DNA of 37,625 nucleotides from Paracoccaceae bacterium. Lineage in GTDB: Bacteria > Pseudomonadota > Alphaproteobacteria > Rhodobacterales > Rhodobacteraceae. The notes below the pieces were generated by a model. That model was not told where the DNA came from. It saw nothing but the letters and a program-made list of their open reading frames with translations, and searched no databases. Position numbers and translations under genes: made by a program. The stretch is from the NCBI GenBank assembly GCA_011620265.1, contig WOZM01000007.1:1-37625 (forward strand), read 5' to 3'. This document shows positions 35,140 to 37,625 of this stretch, piece by piece (position 1 is the first letter of the stretch; each line of letters starts with the position of its first letter).

Positions 35140-35190
35140 CCTTCCCCGATATCTGGCCTTCCCCGATATCTGGCCTTCCCCGGTATCTGA
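35140..35190. repeat. Three 17-bp tandem repeats upstream of the mini-protein gene
   Basis: The unit CCTTCCCCGATATCTGG occurs at 35140-35156 and 35157-35173, and with two changes (CCTTCCCCGGTATCTGA) at 35174-35190. On the minus strand each unit reads CCAGATATCGGGGAAGG; the last supplies the ribosome binding site of the 26-residue ORF. It also lies upstream of fhs. Confidence 0.85.
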
Positions 35191-35376
35191 CGGACCAACG
35201 CACGGCAGGCGCGGCCGGTTCCCGCACCTGTCGCGGTCGCGGCGGTCCGATACGAAACCGCTTCTGGCGATTCCGCCCGCGAAAATGTCGCAATCCATCC
35301 TCACGCCCCGGCATGGGACGGCTATAGCCCGAGGGGAAGGCACCCGGCAGGAAGCCCCAGAGGGAGACGAATTCAG

Positions 35377-37053
35377 ATGGCGATGAAGACGGATATCGAG
35401 ATAGCGCGGGAGGCGGTGAAGCGTCCGATCATGGAGATCGGGGAGAAGCTCGGGATACCTTCGGAGCATCTTCTGCCCTACGGGCACGACAAGGCGAAGG
35501 TGAGCCAGGCGTTCATCCGCTCTCTGGAGGGGCGCGAGGACGGCAAGCTGATCCTGGTGACGGCGATCAACCCGACGCCGGCGGGGGAAGGCAAGACGAC
35601 GACGACGGTGGGCCTTGGCGACGGGCTGAACCGGATCGGCAAGAAGGCGGTGATCTGCATCCGCGAGGCGTCGCTGGGGCCGAACTTCGGGATGAAGGGC
35701 GGGGCGGCGGGGGGCGGCCATGCGCAGGTGGTGCCGATGGAAGAGATGAACCTCCACTTCACCGGCGACTTCCACGCGATCACCAGCGCCCACAATCTGC
35801 TGTCGGCGATGATCGACAACCACATCTACTGGGGCAACGCGCTTCAGATCGACGAGCGGCGGGTGAGCTGGCGGCGGGTGATGGACATGAACGACCGGGC
35901 GCTCCGGGACATCGTGGTGTCGCTCGGCGGGGTGTCGAACGGCTTCCCGCGGCAGACCGGGTTCGACATCACGGTGGCCTCGGAGGTGATGGCGATCCTG
36001 TGTCTGTCGAAGGATCTCGAGGACCTGCAGAAGCGGCTCGGCGACATCGTCGTGGCCTATACCCGCGACAAGGCGCCGATCTATGCCCGCGACATCAAGG
36101 CCGACGGGGCGATGACGGTGCTTCTGAAGGACGCGATGCAGCCCAATCTGGTGCAGACGCTGGAGAACAACCCGGCCTTCGTGCATGGCGGCCCGTTCGC
36201 CAACATCGCCCATGGCTGCAACTCGGTGATCGCGACGAAGACGGCGCTGAAGCTCGGCGACTACGTGGTGACGGAAGCCGGGTTCGGCGCCGATCTCGGG
36301 GCGGAGAAGTTCTTCGACATCAAGTGCCGCAAGGCGGGGCTGAAGCCCTCGGCCGCGGTGATCGTGGCGACGGTCAGGGCGATGAAGATGAACGGCGGGG
36401 TGGCGAAGGCCGATCTCGGCGCCGAGAACGTGGCGGCGGTCAGGAAGGGCTGCCCGAACCTCGGGCGCCACATCGCCAACGTGAAGGGCTTCGGCGTGCC
36501 GGTGGTGGTGGCGATCAACCACTTCCACTCCGACACCGAGGCCGAGATCGCGGCGGTGAAGGCCTATGTGGCCGAGCAGGGGGCGGAGGCGATCCTCTGC
36601 AAGCACTGGGCGGAAGGCTCGGCCGGGATCGAGGTTCTGGCGCGCAAGGTGGTGGAGATGGCCGAGAGCGGGTCTGCCAACTTCGCGCCGCTCTATCCCG
36701 ACGAGATGCCTCTCTTTCAGAAGATCGAGACCATCGCCAGGCGGATCTACCACGCCGACGAGGTGATCGCCGACAAGGCGGTGCGCGAGCAGCTGAAGAC
36801 CTGGGAGGCGGCGGGCTACGGCCACCTGCCGGTCTGCATGGCCAAGACCCAGTACTCGTTCACCACCGACCCGAACGTCCGCGGCGCGCCCGTGGGCCAT
36901 TCGGTGCCGGTGCGCGAGGTGCGGCTTTCCGCCGGGGCGGGGTTCATCGTCGCGATCTGCGGCGAGATCATGACGATGCCGGGCCTGCCGAAGGTGCCGT
37001 CGGCGGAGGTGATCCGGCTGAACGCCGAGGGCCATGTCGAGGGCCTGTTCTGA
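35377..37053 (+). CDS. fhs: Formate-tetrahydrofolate ligase
   Basis: A 558-residue cytoplasmic enzyme that makes 10-formyl-tetrahydrofolate from formate, ATP and tetrahydrofolate. The P-loop is TPAGEGKT at 67-74. Further signatures are [35 protein letters not shown], and [20 protein letters not shown]. Length matches the family. GGGAGACG precedes the ATG. The upstream 186 bases to the tandem repeats hold no clear promoter beyond a weak TATAGC at 35323. It is followed by folD, so C1 units from formate can be passed on to methenyl- and methylene-tetrahydrofolate. Confidence 0.97.
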   Translation: MAMKTDIEIAREAVKRPIMEIGEKLGIPSEHLLPYGHDKAKVSQAFIRSLEGREDGKLILVTAINPTPAGEGKTTTTVGLGDGLNRIGKKAVICIREASLGPNFGMKGGAAGGGHAQVVPMEEMNLHFTGDFHAITSAHNLLSAMIDNHIYWGNALQIDERRVSWRRVMDMNDRALRDIVVSLGGVSNGFPRQTGFDITVASEVMAILCLSKDLEDLQKRLGDIVVAYTRDKAPIYARDIKADGAMTVLLKDAMQPNLVQTLENNPAFVHGGPFANIAHGCNSVIATKTALKLGDYVVTEAGFGADLGAEKFFDIKCRKAGLKPSAAVIVATVRAMKMNGGVAKADLGAENVAAVRKGCPNLGRHIANVKGFGVPVVVAINHFHSDTEAEIAAVKAYVAEQGAEAILCKHWAEGSAGIEVLARKVVEMAESGSANFAPLYPDEMPLFQKIETIARRIYHADEVIADKAVREQLKTWEAAGYGHLPVCMAKTQYSFTTDPNVRGAPVGHSVPVREVRLSAGAGFIVAICGEIMTMPGLPKVPSAEVIRLNAEGHVEGLF

Positions 37054-37063
37054 GGCGGCGGCA

Positions 37064-37115
37064 GGGGGCTTCGCCCCCCCTGACCCCCCGGCGGGGTATT
37101 TCGGCAACGAAGAAG
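37064..37115 (+). repeat. Dispersed intergenic element, copy 2, with hairpin
   Basis: GGGGGC (37064-37069) and GCCCCC (37073-37078) form a hairpin with a 3-base loop, followed by CCCCCCGGCGGGGTATTT and a GAAGAAG tail. The core matches the copy at 22111-22143. It sits between fhs and folD and may cap the fhs message. Confidence 0.6.
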
Positions 37116-37192
37116 CGGGGCGGGGCGGGTGCCTGCCGGGCCCGGCGGCGGATGAGCGCGGCGCCCTTGGGGTGCGAATCGAGGAGAGCGGA

Positions 37193-37625
37193 ATGACGGC
37201 GAAGATCATCGACGGCAAGGCCTTCGCGGCCCGGGTGCGGGGCGAGGTCGCGGCCCATGTCGCGCGGCTGAAGGAGGAGAACGGGATCACGCCGGGGCTG
37301 GCGGTGGTTCTCGTCGGCGAGGACCCGGCGAGCGAGGTCTATGTCCGCTCGAAGGGCAAGCAGACGGTCGAGGCCGGGATGACCTCCTGGGAGCACAAGC
37401 TGCCGGCGGAGACCTCGGAGGCCGATCTCCTGGCGCTCATCGCGCGGCTCAACGCCGATCCGGCGGTGCACGGGATCCTCGTGCAGCTGCCGCTGCCGAA
37501 GCATCTGAACGCCGACCTCGTGATCAACGCGATCGACCCGGCCAAGGACGTGGACGGGTTCCACATCTCGAATGTGGGCCTGCTTGGCACCGGGCAGAAG
37601 GCGATGGTGCCCTGCACGCCCTTGG
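37193..37625 (+). CDS. folD: Bifunctional methylenetetrahydrofolate dehydrogenase/cyclohydrolase FolD, 5' part
   Basis: The first 144 codons of folD run to the right edge. The protein opens [48 protein letters not shown] and [20 protein letters not shown] follow, then [13 protein letters not shown] and MVPCTP. The YVxSKGK motif carries the catalytic lysine of the cyclohydrolase/dehydrogenase site. GAGGAG lies before the ATG. FolD interconverts 5,10-methylene-, 5,10-methenyl- and 10-formyl-tetrahydrofolate, downstream of Fhs. The NADP-binding half lies outside the window. It is open-ended only because the window stops. Confidence 0.95.
   Translation, partial: MTAKIIDGKAFAARVRGEVAAHVARLKEENGITPGLAVVLVGEDPASEVYVRSKGKQTVEAGMTSWEHKLPAETSEADLLALIARLNADPAVHGILVQLPLPKHLNADLVINAIDPAKDVDGFHISNVGLLGTGQKAMVPCTPL

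Noticed and set aside
35131-37290. Long minus-strand frame opposite fhs and folD
   Set aside because: It is antisense to fhs. Only its last 26 codons, with their own ribosome binding site, are kept as a separate small ORF.

Overview
The window is chromosomal DNA of an alphaproteobacterium, very probably of the Rhodobacteraceae/Paracoccaceae group. Pointers are the high G+C with strong third-position GC bias, a Pcs-type phosphatidylcholine synthase, a short DUF1127 protein, a DUF484-xerC pair, a Pro/Ala/Glu-rich TolA, the fhs-folD pair, and two copies of an intergenic GC-hairpin/'CCGGCGGGG-TATTT' element that I recall as common in this family. Most genes are core housekeeping genes. No tRNA, rRNA, CRISPR array, transposase or prophage was seen.

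Layout. 1-3.7 kb: start of an Nfu/NifU scaffold gene (minus), a decayed EamA-type transporter, and the minus-strand genes fsa/tal, DUF484, xerC and pcs. 3.8-9.5 kb: priA, a YeeE/YedE (TsuA-like) sulfur importer on minus, then an MFS transporter, a MATE remnant and msrA on plus; an FNR/CRP-type box and a 22-bp-spaced direct repeat lie in the divergent spacer. 9.7-13.8 kb: prmA, a small membrane protein, a bidirectional terminator, a DUF1127 gene and ruvCAB.

13.97-21.96 kb holds the main accessory locus: seven tightly packed minus-strand genes in the order amiC-like sensor, amiR-like ANTAR antiterminator, dipeptide-type permease C, permease B, solute-binding protein, FmdA-type formamidase/acetamidase and a fused two-domain ABC ATPase. 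The leader before amiC carries an intrinsic terminator that ends about 15 nt before the start codon, which suggests amide-responsive antitermination of a whole uptake-plus-hydrolysis operon. This is the best candidate for an incompletely described system here.

22.1-24.9 kb: a conserved-looking protein of unknown function, a SAM methyltransferase, a short bactofilin and ybgC. 24.95-31.5 kb: a good sigma-70-type promoter followed by tolQ-tolR-tolA-tolB-pal-cpoB-tilS, the cell-envelope Tol-Pal system. 31.6-37.6 kb: ftsH (TTG start), a Tam-like methyltransferase, a MOSC protein, a large nested inverted repeat, a 26-residue membrane mini-protein preceded by three 17-bp tandem repeats, fhs, and the 5' part of folD, which runs off the window. 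Fhs and FolD together make and interconvert one-carbon tetrahydrofolate derivatives; formate released by the formamidase could feed this pathway, but that link is only inference.
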